A stretch of DNA of 54,385 nt from Candidatus Methanomethylophilaceae archaeon (GCA_944321985.1 CALUNK010000003.1:1-54385); one strand, 5' to 3'. Shown: positions 43,324-52,767, counted from the first letter of the stretch. Notes: generated by a model from the sequence alone, not told the origin. A program made the numbers and translations.

Positions 43324-44553
43324 ATGGATTCGAACGCCCGCTTCCTCCTGAAGGCATTCAGGAAATACTACCGCGTGAACACCCCGATACTTCCGGACAG
43401 GTTCACCCGCAGGGAGTTCGGATTCATGTTCTTCGACAGAACGTACGTCCAGAGGCACATGTCCTTCGGCAGCCCTCAGGATCTGCACAGGTTCATGCTC
43501 GGACAGGTCCCGTCCCACAGCTACTACTCTACATCGTACTACCGCAAACCCGACGCCCCGACCATGGACGAGAAGGAGTGGATGGGTGCCGAGCTCATAT
43601 TCGACCTTGACGCCGACCATCTGGAGGGTGCGGCACAGATGACCTACGCCGAGATGCTGCTTCAGATCAGATCCGAGATGATCAACCTCGTGGACTCGTT
43701 CCTGCTGGGAGACCTCGGATTCTCAGAGGACCAGGTGCACATCACATTCTCCGGGGGAAGGGGATACCATGCCCATGTCAGGACACCGGATGTCATGAGC
43801 CTCGGGACCCATGAGAGGAGGGAGCTTGTGGACTATATCACCGGAACCGGTCTGAACATAGACTGGGTATTCCCATTCAACAGGGTTGCCACATCCAAGG
43901 TCGTGACCGGTACCGGGGTCAGGACGAACGTCGCGAAGGACCGCCTGATACCGCCTGCCGACGCGGGGGGATGGAAGCTCAGGATGAGGGAGGGCCTGAT
44001 GGACGTCGTGAACGACTTCTGCGACACAGATGTCAAATCCATCAAGAGAGAGTATCCGAGCATCAAAGGCAGCGGGAACTCCACGATCCTGAAAGCGCAG
44101 GAGGAACTCAACAAATCCAGAGGCGTCCTGTTCCAGAAGAACACGATGGCCATGCTTTCCAAATCAACCCAGGACATCCTGGTGAAGGTGATGAAGGAGG
44201 ACGTCGCGTACAGGCTGTCGGGAGAGGTCGACGAACCTGTCACGGCGGACATCAAGAGACTGATCCGTCTGCCTGGCTCTGTGCACGGAAAGAGCGGCCT
44301 CAGGGTCACGCCCATCACGCGTTCACAGCTCACCGACTTCGACCCGCTGCAGATGGCGGTTCCCGACGAGTACTCGGACGACCCCGTCAGGATCACCATG
44401 CGCAGGCCCGCTTCACTGGATATGAGGGGGGAGCACTTCAGCCTCGATGGGGAGACCGAAGTTCCGGAATTCGCAGCGGTGTTCCTCATCGGAAGGAAGA
44501 TGGCAGACTTCGGATACGCCTCGGAGACCCAGAACCAGAAGAAGCTGTTCTGA
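43324..44553 (+). CDS. priS: DNA primase small (catalytic) subunit
   Basis: A 409-residue primase that synthesises RNA/DNA primers with PriL. The catalytic acids are in FDLDADH (Asp94, Asp96; about residues 93-99), and the nucleotide-binding motif HITFSGGRGYHAHV follows near 139-152. A conserved LIRLPGSVHGKSGL block near 316 is typical of archaeal PriS. A TATA-like ATTATATAGG (about 43293-43301) lies 23-31 nt before the ATG, so the mRNA is probably leaderless. The gene is followed by the L18Ae-prefoldin-FtsY cluster, the usual archaeal neighbourhood of replication and translation genes. Confidence 0.96.
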   Translation: MDSNARFLLKAFRKYYRVNTPILPDRFTRREFGFMFFDRTYVQRHMSFGSPQDLHRFMLGQVPSHSYYSTSYYRKPDAPTMDEKEWMGAELIFDLDADHLEGAAQMTYAEMLLQIRSEMINLVDSFLLGDLGFSEDQVHITFSGGRGYHAHVRTPDVMSLGTHERRELVDYITGTGLNIDWVFPFNRVATSKVVTGTGVRTNVAKDRLIPPADAGGWKLRMREGLMDVVNDFCDTDVKSIKREYPSIKGSGNSTILKAQEELNKSRGVLFQKNTMAMLSKSTQDILVKVMKEDVAYRLSGEVDEPVTADIKRLIRLPGSVHGKSGLRVTPITRSQLTDFDPLQMAVPDEYSDDPVRITMRRPASLDMRGEHFSLDGETEVPEFAAVFLIGRKMADFGYASETQNQKKLF

Positions 44554-44698
44554 TTCCGGATGTCTGGCACATGTTCGAACACCGCTCCGGGAACGTGTGT
44601 CTTCCGTTGCCGAGGAGCTTCCCATCCTATATTGCGCGCGTTGATTTTCACATAAAGGTTTATTAAGGGGATGGGAATCCCGCATCCAGGTAATCAAA

Positions 44699-44923
44699 AT
44701 GAAAGCATTCCGTGTCACCGGCAACTACGCAGACCCCAGGCAGAGACAGCCCTTCTCCATCGAGATGGCTGCCGAGGACGAAGCCTCAGTCAGGGAGAAG
44801 GCCCTGTCCACCATCGGAAGCAAGCACAAGCTGAAGAGGTGGCAGATCGACATTACCGCCATCGAGGAGATCCCCGCGGACCAGGTCGTCAACCACGTCG
44901 TCAAGTACCAGATCGGTGAGTGA
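44699..44923 (+). CDS. rpl18a: 50S ribosomal protein L18Ae (LX)
   Basis: A 74-residue ribosomal protein, also called L20a or LX. The sequence MKAFRVTGNYADPRQRQPFS and the EKALSTIGSKHKLKRWQIDI block are the family signature. CAGGTAATCAAA precedes the ATG and a TATA-like GTTTATTAA lies about 40 nt upstream. Its stop codon overlaps the start of the prefoldin gene, and FtsY follows. This L18Ae-pfdA-ftsY order is conserved across archaea. Confidence 0.97.
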   Translation: MKAFRVTGNYADPRQRQPFSIEMAAEDEASVREKALSTIGSKHKLKRWQIDITAIEEIPADQVVNHVVKYQIGE

Positions 44924-45357
44924 ACGTGAACGACACCGAGCTCCGTCAGGCAATCGCCATGATGGAATCCTACAAGGAGAGGGTCGAGGCGCTCAGTCGC
45001 CAAGTCCAGGTCCTCCGTGTTTCCCTCGACGAGGTCAGCATGGCCTCCGAGGCCCTGAAGGCGTTCAAGGACGCCAAGGAGGGAGACGAGATTCTCGTCC
45101 CCACCGGCGCATCCACGTTCATCCCCGTCAAGGTCTCAGGAAACAGGAAGGTCATCGTCGGAATCGGTTCCAACATTTCCGTCGAGAAGGATGTCTCGGA
45201 GTCCGTAGACTACATGGACGCCAACAGCACCGAAATCTCCGAGGCGCTGAAGAAGTCCGTAGAGGCCCTCAACGAGGCACAGAACGCCCTCACGACGATC
45301 ACGGCCACTGTCCAGCAGGAATACAGCCAGAGGCAGCAGGCCGCCTCAACCCAGTGA
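44920..45357 (+). CDS. pfdA: prefoldin subunit alpha
   Basis: A 145-residue chaperone subunit with the typical coiled coil, beta-hairpins, coiled coil layout. The first helix is rich in Leu and Glu (MMESYKERVEALSRQVQVLRV). The central hairpins are EILVPTGASTFIPVKV and KVIVGIGSNISVEKD. The C-terminal helix ends in QQEYSQRQQAAS. With the beta subunit it holds unfolded proteins for the thermosome. The start is GTG 44920, overlapping the L18Ae stop codon, or GTG 44926. Both fit; 44920 is kept because of coupling. Confidence 0.95.
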   Translation: MNVNDTELRQAIAMMESYKERVEALSRQVQVLRVSLDEVSMASEALKAFKDAKEGDEILVPTGASTFIPVKVSGNRKVIVGIGSNISVEKDVSESVDYMDANSTEISEALKKSVEALNEAQNALTTITATVQQEYSQRQQAASTQ

Positions 45358-45368
45358 AGGTGGCGAAA

Positions 45369-46562
45369 ATGTTCGAGTCCCTCAAATCCAAGATGAAGAG
45401 CCTCTTCTCCAAGGCCGACAAGCACCTTGACGAGGAGAAGGTCTACAAGCCGGAGGAACCCGAACAGAAGCCTCCTGCGATCGAGCCTGTGCCTGAATCC
45501 CCTAGGACGGAGGTCCCCGCTCCTGCGGAGACCGTTCCTGCCAAGGAGGAGCCGGAAAGGACCCCGACGGTGGAGCCTGAACCAACCCCTGCACCCGCAG
45601 AGGAGCCCAAGCTATCCAGGAAAGAGATGCTGAAGCTCAGGAAGCAGGAGAAGAAGGAATCCAAGAGGGCCCCCGAATCCACATCCTCATCCTCATCAGT
45701 GGTATCCGATTCCGGAAAGAAAATCAAAGAAGACCCGCTAGACGAGATCCTGGACGAACTCGAGATCATCCTGTTCGAGGCTGATGTCGCCTACCCCGTC
45801 GTCGAGGAGATCAAGGCAGGCGTTCGTCAGAACCTCGTCGGCAGGAAGTACGACCGCTCATACACCCTGGAACAGGTTGTCGAGATGTCCGTCAAGGACG
45901 CCATCAGGGATGTCCTGAAGATCAACGAGTTCGACTTCGACGGATGGCTCGCCGAACAGGAGAGGCCCACCGTCATCATGTTCGTCGGGATCAACGGCAC
46001 AGGCAAGACCACGGCGATAGCCAAGATAGCCAAGCGCGTGCAGGACCAGGGCATGACCGCGGTCATGGCCGCCTGCGACACCTTCAGGGCAGGGGCCATC
46101 GAGCAGCTGACCATCCATTCCGAGAAACTCGGATGCAAGATCGTCAAGCAGGCTCATGACGCCGACCCCTCCGCTGTGGCCTACGATGCCATCGAGCATG
46201 CGAAATCCAAGAGGAAGGACGTGGTCCTGATCGACACCGCCGGCAGAATGCAGACGAACAACAACCTCATCGAGGAGATGAAGAAGATCGTCCGCATCGC
46301 CAAACCCGACCTCAAGGTGTTCGTAGGCGACTCCCTCGCCGGAAACGACGCCATCGAACAGGCGAAGGTCTTCGACGCGGCAATCGGCATTGACGCGGTC
46401 ATCCTCACGAAGATCGACACCGACGCCAAGGGCGGTGCGGCCCTGTCCATCGCGCACACGATCGGCAAACCCATCGCCTTCGTGTGCAACGGCCAGGAAT
46501 ACGACGACATCATCAAGTTCAACACGGAATGGATGATCGACCGCATGTTCAACGACGACTGA
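45369..46562 (+). CDS. ftsY: signal recognition particle receptor FtsY
   Basis: A 397-residue SRP GTPase that docks translating ribosomes at the membrane. An N-terminal acidic, Pro/Glu-rich region (about 20-80) and a Lys-rich stretch followed by a serine run (about 85-113) precede the N domain (120-195). The G domain has GINGTGKTT (207-215), DTFRAGAIEQL and DTAGRMQTN (289-297), followed by TKIDTDAKGGAAL. The low-complexity start is longer than in many archaeal FtsY proteins and could contact lipid. The ATG at 45369 follows the pfdA stop by 11 nt. Confidence 0.97.
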   Translation: MFESLKSKMKSLFSKADKHLDEEKVYKPEEPEQKPPAIEPVPESPRTEVPAPAETVPAKEEPERTPTVEPEPTPAPAEEPKLSRKEMLKLRKQEKKESKRAPESTSSSSSVVSDSGKKIKEDPLDEILDELEIILFEADVAYPVVEEIKAGVRQNLVGRKYDRSYTLEQVVEMSVKDAIRDVLKINEFDFDGWLAEQERPTVIMFVGINGTGKTTAIAKIAKRVQDQGMTAVMAACDTFRAGAIEQLTIHSEKLGCKIVKQAHDADPSAVAYDAIEHAKSKRKDVVLIDTAGRMQTNNNLIEEMKKIVRIAKPDLKVFVGDSLAGNDAIEQAKVFDAAIGIDAVILTKIDTDAKGGAALSIAHTIGKPIAFVCNGQEYDDIIKFNTEWMIDRMFNDD

Positions 46563-46599
46563 GCCGTCGGCAAACGATTTCTCAACGCCCTTTCTTCTT

Positions 46600-47853
46600 T
46601 CAGCCTTTCACACAAAGATTGTAGTACAATGTGGCGAAGACCTTCGCATCGAGCATGAGATTGGACATCTCCACATACTCGTTAGGGGCGTGGAGCGTCC
46701 CTCCTCCGCACTGCCAAGCATAGGCGTCTAACCCCCTGAGCCTGAAGAAGTTGGCACATGTTCCGCCGCCTATCCCCTTGCCCACTGGAACACGCCCTGT
46801 TACATGTTCGACAGCATCGCATAGGGCGGTGAAACCCTTGGTATGAACGGAGGAGGGCTTTCCGGATTTCTCGTTCTGAACGATCACCATCGATATCCTG
46901 GCTCCGGTCCTGTCAGCATGCTCCGCCATGATGCTCCTGATGAAGCCCAGGATCCCATCTACATCGTAACCCGGAAGTATGCGCATGTCCATGCAGAACT
47001 CGTCGTGGCCCGGGATGGTGTTTATGTTCTCCACCGTTGCTGGCCTCTTTGTGGGTTCGAAGGTGCATCTGGATGGAATGAACAGCTCGTCCCTGTCAGA
47101 ATACCTCTCGGCGAGCCTGTCCATGAGTTCTGTCAGCAGGTACGTGGAAACACGGAACGCGTTGATGCCCTCATCAGGTGAGGAGCCATGGGTTGTCTTC
47201 CCCTCTATTATGAAGCGGATCCAAAGGACGCTCTTCTCGGCTACGTCAATCATAGACCCCTCCGGCGAACCCCAGTCTGGAACCATGATGACATCGTCTT
47301 CCGAGAACAACCCCTGGTCCAGAAGGTACTGTATCCCCTTCTCGCTTCCGGTCTCCTCATCAGCGACGTACATTACCCCCAGGGACATCCCATGGAGATC
47401 CTGGTCGAGCACCGCCCTGGAAGCGAACATGGATGAGATCACCGATTGACCGTTGTCCTCGGTCCCCCTTCCGTAGATCCTCCCATCCCTGTATACAGGG
47501 TCGAACGGCGGTGAGTCCCACTTGTCCGGATCCCCAGCCGGGACGACGTCCATATGGGCTATCACCCAAACCGTTCCGGGTTTGGCTCCCTGCTTCTTAG
47601 CCACTACGTTGCAACGCATGACGGAAGTATCCGTGTCATCGGGTATGTCGTACCTTTGAACTGTATCGAACCCCGAAAGCTTCCCCTGGAGATAGTCCGC
47701 CTTTCCGCCCTCGCCGTCACCGCCGTTGACAGGAGCAAGTGCAGGGATGGAGATCATACCCAGCATGGTCTCGACCATGTCATCATACGAATTGTCAACG
47801 ATTGCCAGCGTCTCTTCCAGGGATCTCATGCTGATGTGAATCTTGGAAAACAT
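46600..47853 (-). CDS. M20-family metallopeptidase (ArgE/DapE/carnosinase type)
   Basis: A 417-residue cytoplasmic zinc peptidase or deacylase. The first metal motif is VIAHMDVVPAGD, followed by GRGTEDNGQ with the bridging Asp. The catalytic Glu pair is in DEETGSE, and the C-terminal His is in GGGTLHAPNEYV. A lid-domain His is in TTHGSSP. These marks fit the ArgE/DapE/PepV group; whether it cuts dipeptides or an N-acyl amino acid cannot be told. The start is uncertain: ATG 47853 is kept, while ATG 47829 would remove eight residues that precede the usual helix. The gene has no close operon partner. Confidence 0.9.
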   Translation of the reverse strand: MFSKIHISMRSLEETLAIVDNSYDDMVETMLGMISIPALAPVNGGDGEGGKADYLQGKLSGFDTVQRYDIPDDTDTSVMRCNVVAKKQGAKPGTVWVIAHMDVVPAGDPDKWDSPPFDPVYRDGRIYGRGTEDNGQSVISSMFASRAVLDQDLHGMSLGVMYVADEETGSEKGIQYLLDQGLFSEDDVIMVPDWGSPEGSMIDVAEKSVLWIRFIIEGKTTHGSSPDEGINAFRVSTYLLTELMDRLAERYSDRDELFIPSRCTFEPTKRPATVENINTIPGHDEFCMDMRILPGYDVDGILGFIRSIMAEHADRTGARISMVIVQNEKSGKPSSVHTKGFTALCDAVEHVTGRVPVGKGIGGGTCANFFRLRGLDAYAWQCGGGTLHAPNEYVEMSNLMLDAKVFATLYYNLCVKG

Positions 47854-47940
47854 TGAAAAAATTTCTTGATTGGAGGAGACGCTGCAATATGGCTTTGTCA
47901 GAATTGTAAATAGTTTAGGAAAATGTTTCCAGAATCCTGA

Positions 47941-49119
47941 TCACTCGTTGCGGACGATCATCGTGACCGCGTTTCCGCCACCGAGACACAGTGTGGCCAA
48001 TCCGGTCTCCTTGTTCCTGTCCTTCATGGCGTAGAGCAGGGTGGTTAGCACACGTGCCCCCGAGCATCCGATGGGATGTCCGAGAGCGACGGCACCTCCG
48101 TTGACATTGAAGATCTCATCTGGAACGTTGAGCTCCTTCTTGACCGCACATGAAGCGCTGGCAAAGGCCTCGTTGTGCTCGAAGAGGTCGATGTCGTCGA
48201 TCGTCATCCCCGCCTTCTTGAGAACATGCTGTGTTGTGGGTATTGGGGCCTCCATGATGTACTCGGGCTTGACCCCCCTCTCACCGTATGCGACTATGGA
48301 CGCCATCGGTTTGATTCCGTGCTCCTCTGCCCACTTCCTGGACGCAATGACCAGCGAGGACGCTCCATCGCTGAGCTGTGAGGAGTTTCCGGCGGTGACT
48401 ATGCCGTCCTTCTTGAAGACGGGCTTGAGCTTTCCGAGGCTCTCCATTGTGGAGTCCTCCCTGACTCCCTCGTCGGTATCGAAGACGATGTCTCCCTTCT
48501 TGTTCTGAATGGTGACTGGGAGAATCTCGTCCTTGAATTTGCCGTTCTTTATTGCGGCCGCAGCCTTCTGATGGGACTCCATCGAGAGCCTGTCGGCATC
48601 CTCCCTGGTGACGTTGAACCTCTCGGCCACTATCTCACCGGTGAATCCCATGTGCTGGTTGTTGAATATGTCCCAGAGTCCGTCATGGACCATGGAATCC
48701 ACTGCGACCTGATCATTCATCCTGAATCCCCACCTGGCTCCTGGGAGCAGATAGGGGGCCTGAGACATGCTCTCCATTCCCCCGACGGCGAGGACGTTGT
48801 ACTCACCCGCTTTGATGGCATCGGACGCGAGCATGGCCGCTTTGAGACCGGATCCGCAGACTGCGTTGACGGTGAAGGAACCGATCTCCACCGGGAGCCC
48901 GGCACCGACTGCCGCTTGTCTGGCGGGATTCTGCCCGAGACCAGCACCGATCACATTGCCCATGATGCATTCCTCGATGTCGGTAGGCTGAAGCCCTGCC
49001 CTGCTGACTGCCTCTTTGACCACCATGGCACCAAGTTCGGTCGCCTTGAATCCGGAGATCGCTTTTCCATACTTTCCTATGGGTGTTCTTACTGCACTGA
49101 GAATAACTGCCTCATCCAT
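47941..49119 (-). CDS. acetyl-CoA C-acetyltransferase (thiolase), bacterial type
   Basis: A 392-residue thiolase that joins two acetyl-CoA or cleaves acetoacetyl-CoA. The nucleophile is Cys88 (VNAVCGSGLKAA), with His348 (GHPIGCSG) and Cys378 (LCLGGGNA). The intact GGGNA end and full length match bacterial-type biosynthetic thiolases rather than the archaeal thiolase that partners with HMG-CoA synthase and a DUF35 protein, neither of which is adjacent here. It could serve mevalonate synthesis. The type suggests gain from bacteria at some time. It is a single gene with no operon partner. Confidence 0.93.
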   Translation of the reverse strand: MDEAVILSAVRTPIGKYGKAISGFKATELGAMVVKEAVSRAGLQPTDIEECIMGNVIGAGLGQNPARQAAVGAGLPVEIGSFTVNAVCGSGLKAAMLASDAIKAGEYNVLAVGGMESMSQAPYLLPGARWGFRMNDQVAVDSMVHDGLWDIFNNQHMGFTGEIVAERFNVTREDADRLSMESHQKAAAAIKNGKFKDEILPVTIQNKKGDIVFDTDEGVREDSTMESLGKLKPVFKKDGIVTAGNSSQLSDGASSLVIASRKWAEEHGIKPMASIVAYGERGVKPEYIMEAPIPTTQHVLKKAGMTIDDIDLFEHNEAFASASCAVKKELNVPDEIFNVNGGAVALGHPIGCSGARVLTTLLYAMKDRNKETGLATLCLGGGNAVTMIVRNE

Positions 49120-49172
49120 GGGAATTTCCCTTCCGACTGCGGGATAAGACGGTTTATATAAAAGTGTGTCGA

Positions 49173-50498
49173 TTATAAGCTACGACCATTGACGAACTCG
49201 ACAGGTTGTGTCACACCCATCCTCTTCAACGGTTTGGACAAATGCCTGCGAGCTGCGGTGGGAGGTTCATACCAACCGGGAACGACCTGCCTCCTCACCT
49301 CCTCCATCACCGGAGAATACGACTTGGTCTTGCATTTCTTGCACTTGAATTTCTGGCCGTTGCCAGTGGACTTCATTGTGCGAGAGCAGATGGGACATAT
49401 CGGATTGGATACCTTCCTGAACTCCTTGGCTGTGGACACGACATGTATCTTCTCTACGTTCAGCGTCCTGGGATTCTTCCTGAGCTCACCCATGACCTCC
49501 ACCGTGTCACCAGGATAGAGCCAGTCTAGCATGAAACGGAACTCCTTTGACGGTTCGTACGCCCCGCAGGTGACGTTTCCGAACCTTGTCGCCATGTCGA
49601 AGAACACATGGCCGCCCACTATGTGCCTGGTCCTTGACACGACGGTTCCAGAAAGGATGTATGATTGGTTCGGAACAAGCCCTCTCGTGTTGTGGATTAT
49701 GTGATCATCGGTTCCCTGGTTTGTCAGGAACACCATCCATCTGTCGAGTGGTTCCGTTTTTATCAGTTTGGATGCTTCTATCAGGTCCTCCTCTGAGTCC
49801 CCGCGTAGACCGTACATCACCGGACATGGCGTGGAAGGGACCATCGCGACTTTGCAGGTCCGGTCCTCCCAGCTGTTGAAAGTCGAGGGGAATCCATGTT
49901 CCACATCCCTTATCGTATCGGAAACGTACACCCTCTCGGTACCCCATCTGGACTCCGGCCTGTATGATAGCAATTCGAATGTGCTGTCCCTCGGCCTCCA
50001 TGCCATACCGCATGTGCATCCTACCAGTCCACGGCCGTTGCCTATGGTGTAGGTGATTCCGCCTATCCTCTCGATCTCCGCATCGATTTCGACACGGTCC
50101 ATTATCGTGCGGACACCCCTCCAGTAAAAGGCCTGCGACGGTTTCACATGGGATATCAGAAGTCCGGGGTCGGAATCATCCTCATGATGCTCGATGATGT
50201 GCGGGATTATCCTCTCCCTCATTTCTTCCGCATCCGGCTCGAAAGACGTGCACTTGTCATAGCAGTATACGCTCCTGTCTCCGATGACTCCTATGAACCT
50301 CCTCGGTCCATATCCCTTGCCGAACCTCATTACGAGAGCACCGTTTCCTCTCGTCTTCCATGGGGTGGCGGGATTCAGTCGAACAAGCCGCGGATTTCCG
50401 ATAAGATCCAGGTCCGAGAATTCCCGGATGATCTCGGTTGCCAGGAATGTTGTGCAATTCCCTTTCATCGAATCCGTGTCGTCTACTGCTACGAACAT
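49173..50498 (-). CDS. tiaS: tRNA(Ile2) 2-agmatinylcytidine synthetase TiaS
   Basis: A 441-residue archaeal enzyme that attaches agmatine to C34 of tRNA(Ile2) so that it reads AUA. The start FVAVDDTDSMKGNCTTFLA, with the conserved acidic residues of the kinase-like site, and the following RLVRLNPATPWKTRGNGALVM block are diagnostic. An OB-fold (about 280-350) and a C-terminal zinc ribbon with CPICSRTMK and CKKCKTKSY follow. The ATG at 50498 is used; the TTG at 50507 is upstream. TTTTTAATG (about 50528-50540) is the likely TATA box. This gene is one of only two here that end in TAA. Confidence 0.96.
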   Translation of the reverse strand: MFVAVDDTDSMKGNCTTFLATEIIREFSDLDLIGNPRLVRLNPATPWKTRGNGALVMRFGKGYGPRRFIGVIGDRSVYCYDKCTSFEPDAEEMRERIIPHIIEHHEDDSDPGLLISHVKPSQAFYWRGVRTIMDRVEIDAEIERIGGITYTIGNGRGLVGCTCGMAWRPRDSTFELLSYRPESRWGTERVYVSDTIRDVEHGFPSTFNSWEDRTCKVAMVPSTPCPVMYGLRGDSEEDLIEASKLIKTEPLDRWMVFLTNQGTDDHIIHNTRGLVPNQSYILSGTVVSRTRHIVGGHVFFDMATRFGNVTCGAYEPSKEFRFMLDWLYPGDTVEVMGELRKNPRTLNVEKIHVVSTAKEFRKVSNPICPICSRTMKSTGNGQKFKCKKCKTKSYSPVMEEVRRQVVPGWYEPPTAARRHLSKPLKRMGVTQPVEFVNGRSL

Positions 50499-50558
50499 AA
50501 AAAACAAGACTTAACACTAATTCAACATTAAAAATGCTGTGTATGGATCCCTTGTGAA

Positions 50559-50852
50559 TCATACATCTAAATTATATAGATAAGACACGAAGAAGATATT
50601 CCCATCATCGGACATCTCTCCGGAAATGGCGTAATATCCCAGTTCCTTCGGCTTCTCGTATGAGAAACACCTTATGTCCTCATGATCCGAGGTGTGCATC
50701 TGAAACACATAGCCGTTCGTGCTCTCCTTCACATCGCTGACGATTCCCGTGTAATCATAAGACACGGAATCCGGATCGAACAGAACAACGAAAGAGCCCA
50801 GTATCAGAACCAGAGAGAAACCGAGAACGATGTATCTGTTGACTACAGCCAT
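50559..50852 (-). CDS. small membrane-anchored protein, unknown function
   Basis: A 97-residue protein with one N-terminal membrane span (about residues 5-24) and a small outside domain with many Tyr and Asp. No family is recognised; the size and the VVLFDPDSVSYDYTGIVSDV stretch suggest a small OB-like or beta domain. The ATG at 50852 lies about 20-30 nt after TTTAATATAATC on the minus strand, which supports real expression. The promoter is only 25 nt from the ORB element at 50910, so origin binding and this promoter may interfere. Confidence 0.65.
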   Translation of the reverse strand: MAVVNRYIVLGFSLVLILGSFVVLFDPDSVSYDYTGIVSDVKESTNGYVFQMHTSDHEDIRCFSYEKPKELGYYAISGEMSDDGNIFFVSYLYNLDV

Positions 50853-50909
50853 GAACAACGATGTCTATGACTGATTATATTAAAGAAAGGGGTGGAATTT
50901 CATTGACGA

Positions 50910-50942
50910 GCCCCCCACCCCTCCATTTCCATTGGAAATGGA
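50910..50942 (-). promoter_or_regulatory. origin recognition box (ORB 1)
   Basis: Read on the minus strand, the site has TTTCCAATGGAAA, then TGGAGGGGTGGGGGG. This is the known archaeal ORB design: a TTCCA-TGGAA dyad followed by a G string, bound by Orc1/Cdc6. Twenty-two bases are identical to the site at 52768-52797, on the other side of orc1/cdc6. The G string points away from that gene. Confidence 0.85.
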
Positions 50943-50962
50943 AAAAGGGATGTGTATTGTTT

Positions 50963-51046
50963 TCACATGCTGCCGATAAGGGCCAGAAGTCCCATGAACG
51001 CAAGGATTCCAAGGACGCAGGCTCCGATAACCAACCAACCTTTCAT
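50963..51046 (-). CDS. 27-residue single-span membrane peptide
   Basis: The short frame reads MKGWLVIGACVLGILAFMGL followed by LALIGSM, a single hydrophobic helix with a Lys at the start. AGGAG lies 8-9 nt before the ATG, and TTTTATATC (about 51086-51095, minus strand) is a good TATA box about 40 nt upstream, so all signals of an expressed gene are there. It lies between ORB 1 and orc1/cdc6, in the origin. No known family comes to mind; it may be a small regulator of a membrane complex. The function is unknown. Confidence 0.6.
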   Translation of the reverse strand: MKGWLVIGACVLGILAFMGLLALIGSM

Positions 51047-51350
51047 TAAAGTACACTCCTGTGGTTGAGTTCAGTAACTCTTATTTGATATAAAAGGCTC
51101 TGATTGAAGGAATACATCGAACGGAACTTTCAACAGAGAGAAAGAGAACCGATTTTCTACTGGAACATAAAAATTATCGGAAAACCGGTCCTGCAGAACC
51201 ACGATAAAGAGAAGCAAGAATCATCGTTCGATCATCATCTTTCCGATGGGAAACAGACGATTCGGATCCTCTCGAAACGCTTATAATCAAGACTTCATTA
51301 CACAGGAAAGAAAATCGGAAAGTGGTATCTTCCGATGAAAGGGGATTGGG
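51047..51350. other. AT-rich leader of orc1/cdc6, possible DNA unwinding region
   Basis: This gap of about 300 nt has no other frame that looks coding. It is AT-rich relative to the window, with runs such as TTATTTGATATAAAA (about 51081-51095) and CATAAAAATTATC (51166-51178). It holds the promoter of the 27-residue peptide (minus), a TATA-like CTTATAATC (about 51280-51288) for orc1/cdc6, and partial ORB-like words (TACTGGAAC, TTTCCGATGGGAAAC). It lies inside the ORB pair and is the best candidate for the DNA unwinding element. Confidence 0.5.
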
Positions 51351-52586
51351 ATGACTGAAAACAACATCTTCACGCAGTATATGCAAAAAAGGAATGTCAT
51401 AGTGAAGAACAAAAAGATCCTCCAGTCATCCTACACACCGGAGAACCTCCCTCACAGGATGGACAAAATCAAGGAAATCGTCGAGATCATTGCACCGGCA
51501 TTGAACAAAGACAAACCGTCCAACATTTTGATATTCGGGAAAACAGGCACCGGCAAAACCGCTGTCATGAACTTCGTCGGAAAGGAACTCAGAAAGGCCG
51601 ATGAAGAACAGCAGAACTGTTGTTTCATCTATGTGAACTGCGAGGTCGTGGACACGACATACGGGATTCTGTATAACATCTCCAATCAGATAATCACGGA
51701 TCCCAGCAAGAGGATCCCGTTCACGGGGTGGAGTCTCGACAAAATCCTTGCAGAACTGACGGATTACATCGACAAACAGGACAAAGTCTTCATTATAGTA
51801 CTCGATGAGATTGATAGGTCGTTCCAGAAAAACGGAGATGACATATTCTACTATCTCACAACGATCAACGAGGTTCTTCAGAATTCCAAAGTGTCCATAG
51901 TCGGCATAACAAACAACGCCAATTTCACAGAACTCCTCGGTCAGAGGGTCAAGAGCAGATTGGGAGAGGAGAAGATAATATTTCCTCCGTACAACGTCGA
52001 GCAGCTTCAGGACATCCTGTATGCCAGAGCCAGAGACGCATTCGACGAAGGCGTCCTGGATGATGATGTCATACCGTACTGTGCGGCGCTCTCCGCACAG
52101 GAGATGGGAGATGCGAGAAGGGCGTTGGATCTTTTGAGGATGGCGGCCGATTTCGCAGAGAGAAACGGGGATTCGAAGGTTACCGGCGCTCATGTCCGTT
52201 ACGCCAAGAACAAGATCGAGCTCGATGCAGTGTCAGAGGTCGTCAAAACACTCACGATCCAGTCCAAGATCGTTTTGATGAGCATCATAAAGAACACTGA
52301 CGAGGGGATGACGACGATGACCACGGGTGATGTCTATGCCACGTACAAGTTCATCAGTGAGTCCATCGGGCAATCCGTCCTTACTCAGAGGAGGATAGCC
52401 GGACTGATATCCGAGCTTGACATGTTGGGCATCATCCATGCGAGGGTAAAGTCCTTCGGTAGAGCGGGTCGTACGAAAGAGATCGAACTCAGTACTCCCA
52501 AGGAGATCATTTCGATGATTAAGAACGATGAGATCTTCAGAGGATTCGAAGCGGTCAAATCCAGAAAACAGACTACCCTGATGTGA
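51351..52586 (+). CDS. cdc6: Orc1/Cdc6 replication initiator
   Basis: A 411-residue AAA+ initiator that binds ORB sites and loads MCM. Walker A is GKTGTGKT (63-70), Walker B is IIVLDEID (148-155), followed by sensor-1 VGITNNANF and the sensor-2/lid QEMGDARRALDLLRMAADFA. The C-terminal winged helix covers about 305-400. The ATG has AAAGGGGATTGGG before it and a 5' leader of perhaps 40-60 nt. The gene is flanked by two near-identical ORB elements pointing outwards, so it probably lies in an active origin. Orientation and spacing suggest autoregulation, which is common for this family. Confidence 0.97.
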   Translation: MTENNIFTQYMQKRNVIVKNKKILQSSYTPENLPHRMDKIKEIVEIIAPALNKDKPSNILIFGKTGTGKTAVMNFVGKELRKADEEQQNCCFIYVNCEVVDTTYGILYNISNQIITDPSKRIPFTGWSLDKILAELTDYIDKQDKVFIIVLDEIDRSFQKNGDDIFYYLTTINEVLQNSKVSIVGITNNANFTELLGQRVKSRLGEEKIIFPPYNVEQLQDILYARARDAFDEGVLDDDVIPYCAALSAQEMGDARRALDLLRMAADFAERNGDSKVTGAHVRYAKNKIELDAVSEVVKTLTIQSKIVLMSIIKNTDEGMTTMTTGDVYATYKFISESIGQSVLTQRRIAGLISELDMLGIIHARVKSFGRAGRTKEIELSTPKEIISMIKNDEIFRGFEAVKSRKQTTLM

Positions 52587-52767
52587 TCATCTCCTGTTCA
52601 CAGGAAATCATCAACATTCGTCCGGATCTGTTCTTCATCCTGTGTTTTTCTCCCAGGAACAGATTCGTCTTGCATATTTTCGTCTGTTTTCTTTTCAAAA
52701 ATTCGATTTTTTCGCGTTCTACTCGATGCACACATGGCATCCGAGAAATCCCCATGACCCTTCTACT

